Source of the DNA: JAIXWP01 sp049318685
GTDB taxonomy: Bacteria > Bacteroidota > Bacteroidia > Flavobacteriales_D > Sanyastnellaceae
Direction of reading: 5' to 3'
DNA: 9,196 nucleotides
Assembly: GCA_049318685.1 (NCBI GenBank)
Contig: JBMOFW010000114.1
Span: 1-9,196 of the forward strand
Position 1 is the stretch's first letter. Each line of letters opens with the position of its first letter. Of the stretch, positions 1 to 7,193 are shown piece by piece. The notes below the pieces were generated by a model that saw only the letters and a list, made by a program, of their open reading frames with translations, had not been told where the DNA came from and ran no database searches. Position numbers and translations under genes: made by a program.

Positions 1-108
1 AAAAGTTCAAGACTAATAATCTTATTTTGTGTGAATATAAAAATTTATGTTAATTAAATTAAGATAAAAACAAACGTCATATAAAGAAATATACATATAA
101 TCTTCGAT
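1..108. other. AT-rich non-coding stretch beyond the end of the exporter gene
   Basis: No credible gene is present. By eye about 19 of 108 bases are G or C, far below the neighbouring coding DNA. A weak AT-only inverted repeat (AATTTA at 42-47, TAAATT at 55-60) is present, but nothing looks like a strong terminator for the gene ending at 109. Read in the minus direction, the sequence does not continue the exporter recognisably in any frame. One frame gives a short hydrophobic run, as expected of AT-rich DNA. The abrupt change in composition at the end of a truncated gene suggests an insertion or rearrangement boundary, but no element end can be identified here. Confidence 0.6.
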
Positions 109-1542
109 TTAATCAACGTACAGTGAATGTAACAAAACATCAATTGAATCAATTCCGCGCAATACATCTTCATCATACCAATGTTTTCCTTCATTGATCG
201 TAATAGACATTTCGAAGGGTCGAACGCCCGCATAATGCGTTTCGATAAAACGAAATTCTTGTTTCAACAAGTGATCATCACGCAGATCTTCAAGCATAAC
301 ATTATCCACTTTTATCATGGAAATGCCCAACACCCCTGTAGCAAGAATGACGATTCCAGTAATAAAAACAGCGCGTTTATTGCGCAGAATAAACAAGAAC
401 AAACGTTGGAGCTTGGCCGACCAAAAATCTTCATTCGTACTAAACTCGTAGAGTCTTTTGGGCTTAGCTAAAAACAAAATGGCTGGGAGCATGGTAAATG
501 TCAGCGCGTAAGCCAACATCACTCCTACGGAGGTATAAATTCCAAAATCAGAGATAGGTTTTATATCCGACAATACCAAGGTTAAAAAACCGATAGAAGT
601 CGTTAGCGCTGTCAGAAATGTGGCGAGACGAATTGACTTAAATGCATAGCGAATAGCATCTACTTTATCGCGCCCATTGCGCAATTCTTGCATATACTTC
701 GTGAGCACGTGGACGCTATCACTCATCCCCACGACAAAAATGATGGTGGGCAAGATGGTGAGCATCAGATCCATGTTCTTGCCTATTATGCGCATGAAAC
801 CAAGTGTCCACAAAATGGCGATGAGAACCACGAGCGTTGGAATCACTATTCCCCAACCCGAACGAAATGCAATAAACAAGAATATAACAGTAATGAGCAG
901 ACTCAAACTAATGAAAATAGTCAACTCTTTGATCATCAATTCCACCAAAACTTTTTGACCCAGAGCGCGACCAATCACATGGGCTTTATCCCACTGATAG
1001 GAAGAAACCAATGAGGTGATTTGGTCAGAAAGCACATCGCATTTTTCTTTTGAAAGGCGCTCAGTATGTTTCATGTTGATCGCGAGACTCTTCCCATCTT
1101 CACTGAAAAAAATACCCACCAAACCATCGCGAGAATAGATTAGCGAGGAATCCTGATTTAGATACTCAGGCTCATTCCAACGTAGTAAGGGACGTTCAAA
1201 AACAGTCCCTATAAATGGATCACGAGAGAATTCGGTGAGTTGGGTTGGAGAAAGAACCTCCACTATTTCGTTTACTCCTTTGAGGTTTTCAGCCAACGAA
1301 TCGACTCGTGCTAAAAATGGTGCATCAAAAATGCCATTCTCATTTTCCAACACAATGATGAAAAAATCATTATCTGTTTCAAAGCGCTCGCGAAAATCCA
1401 TGTAGAAGTCCGTTGAAGGATCATGCTGCGGAAAAAAAGCTTCAAAATCATATTCAAACCGAAGCCCTGTAATTAAGAAGATGCTTAATATAGTGACTGC
1501 AACAATCCCACCGAGGGCGATAATGGATGATGATTTATTCAT
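109..1542 (-). CDS. RND superfamily (MMPL-type) exporter, truncated after its N-terminal half
   Basis: An inner-membrane protein of 477 residues, resembling the predicted RND-superfamily exporters (MMPL/COG1033 type), which use the proton gradient to move lipids or other hydrophobic substrates. The substrate is not known. Visible parts in order: TM1 (about 7-27), a periplasmic domain (about 28-200), a block of five helices (about 204-358) carrying the family signature GMSDSVHVLTKYMQE (about 272-286), a cytoplasmic linker, TM7 (about 391-409), and the first 65 residues of the second periplasmic domain. Family members are usually about 750-800 residues with two such halves. Here the second loop is cut short and the last five helices are missing. 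The stop at 109-111 falls where the DNA becomes extremely AT-rich. The ATG at 1540-1542 opens directly onto TM1, a normal start. The gene is separated from mscL by a terminator. A truncated RND half is probably non-functional, so it may be a pseudogene. Confidence 0.8.
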   Translation of the reverse strand: MNKSSSIIALGGIVAVTILSIFLITGLRFEYDFEAFFPQHDPSTDFYMDFRERFETDNDFFIIVLENENGIFDAPFLARVDSLAENLKGVNEIVEVLSPTQLTEFSRDPFIGTVFERPLLRWNEPEYLNQDSSLIYSRDGLVGIFFSEDGKSLAINMKHTERLSKEKCDVLSDQITSLVSSYQWDKAHVIGRALGQKVLVELMIKELTIFISLSLLITVIFLFIAFRSGWGIVIPTLVVLIAILWTLGFMRIIGKNMDLMLTILPTIIFVVGMSDSVHVLTKYMQELRNGRDKVDAIRYAFKSIRLATFLTALTTSIGFLTLVLSDIKPISDFGIYTSVGVMLAYALTFTMLPAILFLAKPKRLYEFSTNEDFWSAKLQRLFLFILRNKRAVFITGIVILATGVLGISMIKVDNVMLEDLRDDHLLKQEFRFIETHYAGVRPFEMSITINEGKHWYDEDVLRGIDSIDVLLHSLYVD

Positions 1543-1556
1543 AAGTTATGAGGCCG

Positions 1557-1576
1557 TAAACATAGGTGAAACACCT
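1557..1576 (-). promoter_or_regulatory. Possible -7 element with adjoining 13-bp palindrome before the exporter gene
   Basis: Read on the minus strand, TATGTTTA (1557-1564) matches five of the six fixed positions of the Bacteroidota -7 element TAnnTTTG, 15-22 bases before the ATG. It abuts a perfect palindrome, AGGTG-AAA-CACCT (1564-1576). No good -33 element is seen at the usual distance. The palindrome is placed where a repressor could block the promoter. This is inferred from position only. Confidence 0.3.
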
Positions 1577-1601
1577 CAAGTGGATAATAGTTTTCGGGCA
1601 T

Positions 1602-1630
1602 AAAAAAAGCCCCTTCAAAGAGGGGCTTTT
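1602..1630 (-). terminator. Rho-independent terminator of mscL
   Basis: A perfect 10-bp stem (1605-1614 with 1621-1630, AAAAGCCCCT/AGGGGCTTTT) closes a 6-base loop. On the minus strand it is followed by a run of seven T (1608-1602). It begins 5 bases after the mscL stop codon and separates mscL from the exporter gene downstream. Confidence 0.9.
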
Positions 1631-1634
1631 CATA

Positions 1635-2063
1635 TTATTTCTTCAGCAAATCTCGAATTTCTCCGAGAAGTACTTCTTCTTTCGTTGGAGCTGGCGGCGC
1701 TGCAGGAGCTTCTGCTTGTTGGCGCTTCATGCGATTAATCAATTTCACAATTAAGAACATTACAAAAGCCACGATAACAAAATCAAGAACGACAGTAATA
1801 AAGGCGCCATATTTCACTATTACGGGTTCTACTGCTGGTGTTGTCACCGCCCCGGTAGCATCAACCCCCGCTTTGGTTCCGGCTTTAATTTCCAATCCCA
1901 TTTTCGAGAAATCTTTGCCAGAAGTCAATAATCCCACTAAAGGCATCACCATACCTTCCACAAAAGCTGAAACAACTTTTCCGAAGGCTCCCCCCATTAC
2001 AAAGGCAATTGCCATATCCACGAGGTTACCTCGTAAGGCAAATTCTTTAAATTCTTTAAGCAT
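1635..2063 (-). CDS. mscL: Large-conductance mechanosensitive channel MscL
   Basis: A homopentameric inner-membrane channel that opens under membrane tension and releases solutes during hypo-osmotic shock. The 142 residues compare with 136 in E. coli MscL. The N-terminus MLKEFKEFALRGNLVDMAIA is the family's amphipathic helix leading into TM1 (about 14-45), with the small-residue, glycine-rich pore-lining face (AFVMGGAFGKVVSAFV). A periplasmic loop (about 46-83) rich in Gly, Ala and Thr follows, then TM2 (about 84-112), a basic patch (NRMKRQQ), an Ala/Pro linker, and the C-terminal bundle helix TKEEVLLGEIRDLLKK. All family landmarks are present, so it should be functional. The ATG at 2061-2063 gives the expected N-terminus. 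It lies 50 bp downstream of the hybrid kinase on the same strand with no terminator between, so read-through is possible alongside its own promoter. A strong terminator follows. Confidence 0.97.
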   Translation of the reverse strand: MLKEFKEFALRGNLVDMAIAFVMGGAFGKVVSAFVEGMVMPLVGLLTSGKDFSKMGLEIKAGTKAGVDATGAVTTPAVEPVIVKYGAFITVVLDFVIVAFVMFLIVKLINRMKRQQAEAPAAPPAPTKEEVLLGEIRDLLKK

Positions 2064-2092
2064 AAGTAGTACGTTTTATTTAGTAAAGTGGC

Positions 2093-2100
2093 CAAATATA
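2093..2100 (-). promoter_or_regulatory. Predicted -7 promoter element of mscL
   Basis: TATATTTG on the minus strand is a full match to the Bacteroidota -7 consensus TAnnTTTG. It lies in the 50-bp gap between the kinase stop and the mscL start, with an implied leader of about 20-25 bases. A TTTG -33 element at the usual spacing is not evident, so strength is uncertain. Confidence 0.45.
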
Positions 2101-2113
2101 ACCATACTCAATA

Positions 2114-4978
2114 TTAGTTTACGTACTTAAGCAAGAGTTCCTTGAGTTTTTCTTGGTTCAGTGGCTTTGTAATGTAATCATCTGCGCCATAAGAAATACA
2201 GCGCTCCATCTCTCCTCGCAAGGCATTCGCGGTTAAAACGATAATCGGCAATTCTTTAGAATTATATTTTTCCCGAATGCGGCGTGTGGCCTCATACCCA
2301 TCCATTTCAGGCATTTGAATATCCATGAGTACCACATGCGGCTTTGCCGATTCTAACACATCCAATGCCTCGCGCCCATTGCGCACTTCTAAAATTGTAG
2401 CGTAAGGAAAAATTTTATTGATTAAAATTCTTGTCAGGAGCATGTTCACACCGTTATCCTCTGCAATCATGAAAGTAGGACCGGAAAAATCGGTCCTTTC
2501 CGATAGTGCCTTTGACTCGTCCAACTCCCCCACCATTTTCGATGCAGGTTTCTCAAAACCATTGATGGCAGTGTAAAAATCAGTCGGGTAGACCGGTTTA
2601 GAGATGCGCCATGTGTGGTCAATTTGAATTTCATCCAATTCTCTATGCAATTCCGGTGACTCTTGACTGTACAGAATAGCACAGCGACACGACAAATTCA
2701 TGGAAGCTAGCGATTGCTTTAATCGTTTGAGTAGCTGCCTGCCTGTACCAAGACCCAAATCATCATCCACAATGACCAATTGAAATGCATTAGCTGTTTG
2801 GATTGCCGTCACCGCACCATGAATTTCACGCACAGTCCGCACCATAATTCCCTTGTAAGAAAGCAAGTATGTCAGACTATCAATGAGATCTTGATTTTCA
2901 GAAATGATCAATGCCGAATTCAATCCCGCCACACGTGTTGAAGAAAACGACGGAACAAATTCCGTTTTCAGCTCTAAAGTGAATCCGAAAATACTTCCAC
3001 CACCGGGTGTGCTTTCCAACTCGATTTCGCTGCCCATCAGCGATAACAAATTCTGTGAAATGACAAGGCCTAATCCAGTGCCGCCATATTTCTTCGAAGT
3101 GGATGCATCTGCTTGTGTGAACGCCTTGAACAATTTCTTGCGCTGTTCATCACTAATACCTATACCGCTATCGATCACTTCGAATCTGAACTGGGCGGTT
3201 CCTTTGAGCTCATTGACGCTGCGTAAACCAACTTTCAACATCACCTTACCTTCATTGGTAAATTTCACCGCATTGCTCAACAGATTCACCAATATTTGGC
3301 GCAATCGTACAGCATCCACATGTACATAACGCGGCAAGGTTGGAGCAACTGACAATACAAAGTCCAAATTCTTGATAATGGCCGCATGACGAACTAGTCC
3401 ACACGTCTTTTCGATGATTTCAATTAAATCAGATGATTCGATATCAAGCTCTAATTTACCGGCTTCAATTTTCGAAAAATCGAGCACATGATTGATCAAC
3501 TCCATGAGCGCAGCGGCGCTATCATGAACATTTTGGACATAAAGCTTTTGAACATCATCCAATTTGGTGTCCAAAATCAACTCGGAAAAGCCAATTACAC
3601 CATTCAAAGGCGTTCGGATTTCGTGCGACATATTGGCCAAGAAATCTGACTTGGCCACACTAGCGGCCATTGCCTCACGGGCCAACTCGCGGGCTTGCAT
3701 AGTGGCTTCGGTGAGCGCCTTATTTTGTTCATTACGCTGAATCACCGATCCCAAATTATCCGCCATTACCTGAAGCAACTGACGCGAAGAACTATCCCAC
3801 TGTACCAATTCTCTCACAGCATCGAATCCAACAAAACCATACAATTGATCACTTGCTTTGATCGGCATCGCTAACAACGACTTGATGCCTTGGGGTTGAA
3901 GTACCTCGCGAGTTTCTGCCCAATCATCGGGCAGAGCATCCACATCGGGAATGTACATTTCCTCCCCTTTCGAAAAAGCGCTCATCCATTGAGGAAACAA
4001 TTCACATGGAATGCCTTGAAGATTCTCTTTTTCCGGCTGAATCTCCTCATTGCACCATTCGTGGGTATTATTCATTACCGTTAAATCCTCAGTAAACAAG
4101 AAAACATACGATCGATCAACCCCGCCCAGCGCCCCTATTTGAGCGATCACGGCTTCCACTTGTTGATCAAAGGTATCTTCATTTGATTGAATGAGTTGAG
4201 TGGTGCAAGTGACCATCATATCTTCGAAATCGTGAAGAAATTGAATGTCGCGCTCTTTCTTCTTTTGTATCGAAATGTCCTTTATCGAGACAAGAAATCT
4301 CAGTGATTTATTTTCATCGTAATAGCTCAGGATGGACGCCGAAAATGTTCGATTATCCTCGGGTATGGGTGAATTGTATTCCAAATTTTCTACGCTTCCC
4401 TTCTCTTTTGCACGCAGAAATGCATCTTGAAACATCTGCACAAATTCTCCCACAAACAATTCCTCCAACCTCTTTCCTATGACTTGTTCTTTGGGAAGAA
4501 ATAAATGCCCCTGATTGCTTGTGCGAAGCGTCAGAAACACATAATTTTCATCCAATTCGATTACGATATCGTCAAATAATCGAACAATCCCATCGATCAA
4601 ATTATCTGCATTGTGTAAAGCTGTGGCATCATGAAAATACGAGACAAATTCATCTGCAGAAACGGGATGCGTTTCTACATCAAACCACATACGCAGCACT
4701 TCTGAATAGTATTGGCCACGAATGATCTTCCCCTCTTTGCATACACTATGACACGTTTTCAGATAAGCCAAAAAACCGGGGAAAAACCCGGGGACAAAAT
4801 CGGATACTTTCTTACCAACGACATCTTTGTGGGCAAGACCTGTAATCTTCGCAAAAGCGGGATTGGCAGAATGGACAACAAAATCAACCGATTCTTGCTG
4901 CTCATTTCTAACCAATTGACAATGAGCAAAACCATAGGGAGCTTGGTTGAGCAATACGCTATAATCAAGAGAAGTCAT
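2114..4978 (-). CDS. Soluble hybrid sensor histidine kinase (PAS-PAS-GAF-HisKA-HATPase-REC-REC)
   Basis: A 954-residue two-component hybrid kinase without signal peptide or membrane segments, so it should sense a cytoplasmic cue. Domains in order: two PAS-like domains (about 8-120 and 125-240); a GAF domain (about 255-415); a short helical linker; HisKA with the H-box SHEIRTPLNG and phospho-acceptor His452; HATPase_c with N-box N565/N569, G1 box DSGIGIS (603-609) and G2 box GGTGLGL (632-638); a first receiver (about 690-810); and a second receiver (about 834-952). The second receiver is complete: E840/D841, phospho-acceptor D886 in LMDIQMPEMDG, T916 and K938. The first keeps D738 and K794 but has S696/E697 where the acidic pair belongs, so it is degenerate. 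No Hpt protein or separate response regulator is nearby, making this an orphan system. The signal is unknown. The ATG at 4976-4978 leads directly into the first PAS domain. mscL lies 50 bp downstream. Confidence 0.93.
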   Translation of the reverse strand: MTSLDYSVLLNQAPYGFAHCQLVRNEQQESVDFVVHSANPAFAKITGLAHKDVVGKKVSDFVPGFFPGFLAYLKTCHSVCKEGKIIRGQYYSEVLRMWFDVETHPVSADEFVSYFHDATALHNADNLIDGIVRLFDDIVIELDENYVFLTLRTSNQGHLFLPKEQVIGKRLEELFVGEFVQMFQDAFLRAKEKGSVENLEYNSPIPEDNRTFSASILSYYDENKSLRFLVSIKDISIQKKKERDIQFLHDFEDMMVTCTTQLIQSNEDTFDQQVEAVIAQIGALGGVDRSYVFLFTEDLTVMNNTHEWCNEEIQPEKENLQGIPCELFPQWMSAFSKGEEMYIPDVDALPDDWAETREVLQPQGIKSLLAMPIKASDQLYGFVGFDAVRELVQWDSSSRQLLQVMADNLGSVIQRNEQNKALTEATMQARELAREAMAASVAKSDFLANMSHEIRTPLNGVIGFSELILDTKLDDVQKLYVQNVHDSAAALMELINHVLDFSKIEAGKLELDIESSDLIEIIEKTCGLVRHAAIIKNLDFVLSVAPTLPRYVHVDAVRLRQILVNLLSNAVKFTNEGKVMLKVGLRSVNELKGTAQFRFEVIDSGIGISDEQRKKLFKAFTQADASTSKKYGGTGLGLVISQNLLSLMGSEIELESTPGGGSIFGFTLELKTEFVPSFSSTRVAGLNSALIISENQDLIDSLTYLLSYKGIMVRTVREIHGAVTAIQTANAFQLVIVDDDLGLGTGRQLLKRLKQSLASMNLSCRCAILYSQESPELHRELDEIQIDHTWRISKPVYPTDFYTAINGFEKPASKMVGELDESKALSERTDFSGPTFMIAEDNGVNMLLTRILINKIFPYATILEVRNGREALDVLESAKPHVVLMDIQMPEMDGYEATRRIREKYNSKELPIIVLTANALRGEMERCISYGADDYITKPLNQEKLKELLLKYVN

Positions 4979-4997
4979 TTTCGTGCAGTTTCTACTG

Positions 4998-5029
4998 CTA
5001 ATCTAACTTTCATATCATAAAACACAAAA
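4998..5029 (-). promoter_or_regulatory. Possible promoter of the hybrid kinase gene
   Basis: On the minus strand TTTTG (5029-5025) is followed after 19 bases by TAGATTAG (5005-4998), which matches five of six fixed positions of TAnnTTTG. The ATG lies about 20 bases further on. The -33 part overlaps the T tract of the dnaK terminator. This is a consensus match only. Confidence 0.35.
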
Positions 5030-5072
5030 ATTCCCACCCGAAGACCCATTTTAGGGGTACGAGTGGGAATTT
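5025..5072 (-). terminator. Rho-independent terminator of dnaK
   Basis: On the minus-strand transcript, 5072-5060 pairs with 5040-5028 in a 13-bp stem with one G-U wobble (AAATTCCCACTCG with CGGGTGGGAATTT). An inner ACCC/GGGU helix caps the hairpin, and TTTTTG follows. It starts 23 bases past the dnaK stop codon. Confidence 0.88.
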
Positions 5073-5095
5073 ATTACTCTTAAACGATTTAAGAA

Positions 5096-7000
5096 TTACT
5101 TCTTATCGTCTTTCACTTCTTCAAAGTCAACATCGGTTACTTCCGCATCTTGGGCATTGCTCGCACTGCCGGGTTCACTAGCACTACCTTGAGCGTTTGC
5201 CGCATTATACATGTCTTGGCTAGCCGCCTGGAAAACTTGATTCAAATGATCCATGGCAGATTTAATCGTGTTGAGATCTTTCTCAGCATGCGCTTTTTTC
5301 AAGCCTTCCAATGCAGATTCAATTTCCGATTTTTTGTCGGCAGGTAGTTTATCTCCAAACTCTTTCAAGTTTTTCTCTGTTTGGAAAATCAGCGTATCGG
5401 CTTGGTTGACCACATCGGCAGACTCACGCGCTTGGCGATCGGCTTCAGCATTGGCTTCGGCCTCGCGCTTCATTTTTTCAATATCCTCTTTCGAAATACC
5501 ACTGGAAGCTTCGATACGCACCGACTGCAATTTACCTGTCGCTTTGTCTTTTGCACTAACGTTGATGATTCCATTGGCATCAATATCAAAGATGACTTCG
5601 ATCTGCGGAACTCCGCGTGGTGCAGGAGGAAGATCAGACAAGTGGAATCGACCGATGGTGCGGTTGTCTTTCGCCATGGCGCGCTCACCTTGCAACACGT
5701 GGATTTCTACGCTTGGTTGGTTATCGCTTGCAGTGGAAAAAGTTTCCGATTTCTGCGTTGGAATGGTGGTATTCGCATCAATCAATTTGGTGAAAACACC
5801 GCCGAGGGTTTCGATACCCAACGAAAGCGGCGTCACGTCGAGGAGCAATACATCCTTCACTTCACCGGTTAAAACTCCTCCTTGAATAGATGCTCCGATA
5901 GCCACCACCTCATCAGGATTTACACCTTTGCTTGGTTCTTTACCGAAGTATTTTTTCACAGCTTCTTGAATGGCGGGGATACGGGTAGAACCACCCACCA
6001 AGATGACTTCTTGAATATCTTTTACAGAAAGACCTGCTTTTTTAAGCGCTGAATCACAAGGAGCAATCGTGCGTTGAACAAGGCTATCAGCCAATTGCTC
6101 AAACTTGGCGCGGCTCAATGAGCGCACCAAGTGCTTTGGAATACCGTCTACAGGCATGATATACGGCAAGTTGATCTCAGTAGACGTTGTGCTTGACAAT
6201 TCGATCTTGGCCTTTTCCGCCGCTTCTTTCAAGCGTTGAAGTGCCATTGGATCTTTGGTCAAGTCGATGTTGCCGTTTTCGTTTTTAAATTCTTGAACGA
6301 GCCAATCGATGATGACTTGGTCGAAGTCGTCACCACCAAGGTGCGTGTCACCGTCGGTTGAAAGTACTTCGAACACCCCGTCGCCCAGTTCGAGCACAGA
6401 AACGTCGTGAGTACCACCACCACAGTCGAACACAACAATTTTCATGTCGTGTGCTTTTTTATCGAGACCATAAGCCAAAGCCGCAGCAGTTGGCTCGTTG
6501 ATAATACGTTTTACCTTCAAACCAGCGATTTCACCGGCTTCTTTGGTAGCTTGACGTTGAGCATCGTTGAAGTATGCAGGTACGGTAATCACCGCTTCAG
6601 TCACTTCGTGTCCCAGATAATCTTCTGCGGTTTTCTTCATTTTTTGAAGCACCATCGCAGAGATTTCTTGAGGAGTATAAACGCGATCGTCGATTTTCAC
6701 TCGAGGTGTATTGTTATCGCCTTTCACCACGGAATAAGGTACGCGAGAAGCCTCTTTGGCACACTCATCATAGCTGTTTCCCATGAAGCGCTTGATCGAA
6801 TAGATCGTTTTTGTAGGATTGGTGATGGCCTGACGTTTTGCAGGATCTCCCACTTTCCGTTCTCCACCTTCCACAAAAGCGACTACAGATGGTGTAGTTC
6901 TCTTTCCTTCGCTGTTCGCGATCACAACCGGTTCATTACCTTCCATTACAGCTACACAACTGTTGGTGGTTCCCAGGTCGATACCAATTATTTTACTCAT
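5096..7000 (-). CDS. dnaK: Molecular chaperone DnaK (Hsp70)
   Basis: A cytoplasmic ATP-driven chaperone that binds exposed hydrophobic segments together with DnaJ and GrpE. The 634 residues are close to the 638 of E. coli. The nucleotide-binding domain (about 1-380) starts with phosphate loop 1, IGIDLGTTNSCVAV (5-18), has K70 for ATP hydrolysis, and shows PAYFNDAQRQATKEAG and NEPTAAALAYGLDKK. The linker DVLLLDVTPLSLG (383-395) leads to the substrate-binding domain and helical lid. The C-terminus DVDFEEVKDDKK is the conserved tail, preceded by a Gly/Ser/Ala-rich flexible stretch. Phosphate loop 2 reads DCGGGTHDVS (192-201) where E. coli has DLGGGTFDIS, that is, Cys193 and His198 replace Leu and Phe. 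T197, equivalent to E. coli T199, is kept. The gene stands alone, with terminators on both sides and no grpE or dnaJ next to it. The ATG at 6998-7000 gives the canonical N-terminus. Confidence 0.99.
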   Translation of the reverse strand: MSKIIGIDLGTTNSCVAVMEGNEPVVIANSEGKRTTPSVVAFVEGGERKVGDPAKRQAITNPTKTIYSIKRFMGNSYDECAKEASRVPYSVVKGDNNTPRVKIDDRVYTPQEISAMVLQKMKKTAEDYLGHEVTEAVITVPAYFNDAQRQATKEAGEIAGLKVKRIINEPTAAALAYGLDKKAHDMKIVVFDCGGGTHDVSVLELGDGVFEVLSTDGDTHLGGDDFDQVIIDWLVQEFKNENGNIDLTKDPMALQRLKEAAEKAKIELSSTTSTEINLPYIMPVDGIPKHLVRSLSRAKFEQLADSLVQRTIAPCDSALKKAGLSVKDIQEVILVGGSTRIPAIQEAVKKYFGKEPSKGVNPDEVVAIGASIQGGVLTGEVKDVLLLDVTPLSLGIETLGGVFTKLIDANTTIPTQKSETFSTASDNQPSVEIHVLQGERAMAKDNRTIGRFHLSDLPPAPRGVPQIEVIFDIDANGIINVSAKDKATGKLQSVRIEASSGISKEDIEKMKREAEANAEADRQARESADVVNQADTLIFQTEKNLKEFGDKLPADKKSEIESALEGLKKAHAEKDLNTIKSAMDHLNQVFQAASQDMYNAANAQGSASEPGSASNAQDAEVTDVDFEEVKDDKK

Positions 7001-7013
7001 GATAATGTAATTT

Positions 7014-7042
7014 CAATTTTACTGACGCGGGCCGACAGTCAA
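7014..7042 (-). promoter_or_regulatory. Predicted dnaK promoter with palindromic spacer
   Basis: On the minus strand TTG (7042-7040) is followed after 18 bases by TAAAATTG (7021-7014), five of six fixed positions of TAnnTTTG. This is the spacing expected of Bacteroidota primary-sigma promoters. The spacer is GC-rich and lies within an imperfect palindrome, 7021-7039 (ACTGACG, 5 bases, CGACAGT; six of seven pairs match). The ATG follows only about 14 bases after the -7 element, so the leader would be very short. No CIRCE element (TTAGCACTC-N9-GAGTGCTAA) is present. Confidence 0.45.
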
Positions 7043-7058
7043 TGAATATGCCACCCCG

Positions 7059-7094
7059 AAAAAACCTGACAAGAAGGAAAGAATGTCAGGTTTT
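7059..7094 (-). terminator. Second terminator-like hairpin upstream of dnaK
   Basis: An 11-bp perfect inverted repeat (7061-7071 AAAACCTGACA with 7084-7094 TGTCAGGTTTT) encloses a 12-base purine-rich loop. On the minus strand it ends in six T (7064-7059). It lies 50 bases beyond the first terminator and just before the predicted dnaK promoter, so it probably insulates dnaK from read-through. An operator role cannot be excluded. Confidence 0.65.
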
Positions 7095-7143
7095 GAAATT
7101 TATTGTGTAGCGAAATGACAGCAGAACAATGAGTTAATGACAT

Positions 7144-7172
7144 AAAAAAAGCCGTCTCTTCGAGACGGCTTT
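7144..7172 (-). terminator. Rho-independent terminator of the secreted-protein gene
   Basis: A perfect 11-bp stem (7148-7158 AAAGCCGTCTC with 7162-7172 GAGACGGCTTT) closes a 3-base loop and is followed on the minus strand by seven T (7150-7144). It starts 21 bases after the stop codon of the gene at 7194. Confidence 0.9.
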
Positions 7173-7193
7173 CGTTTATCCAACAGGATAAGA

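Noticed and set aside
2041..2060. Tandem repeat AATTCTTTAA/ATTCTTTAAG
   Set aside because: It encodes the conserved KEFKEF of the MscL N-terminus, so protein sequence explains it.
2068..2127. Inverted repeat AGTACGT/ACGTACT on either side of the kinase-mscL gap
   Set aside because: Only seven bases per arm with a 46-base separation and no T tract. This is compatible with chance in AT-rich DNA and does not form a terminator.
5253..5885. Open frame of about 210 codons on the plus strand
   Set aside because: It lies entirely antisense to dnaK, whose product is unmistakable. Its translation is Ser/Phe-rich with no recognisable motif, as expected of an opposite-strand shadow.
6407..7045. Open frame of about 212 codons on the plus strand running past the dnaK start
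   Set aside because: Mostly antisense to the dnaK ATPase domain, rich in Phe, His, Ser and Arg, with no family features; it is a shadow frame.
7001..7100. CIRCE element (HrcA operator) before dnaK
   Set aside because: I looked for TTAGCACTC-N9-GAGTGCTAA and found nothing similar; the inverted repeats present have unrelated sequences.
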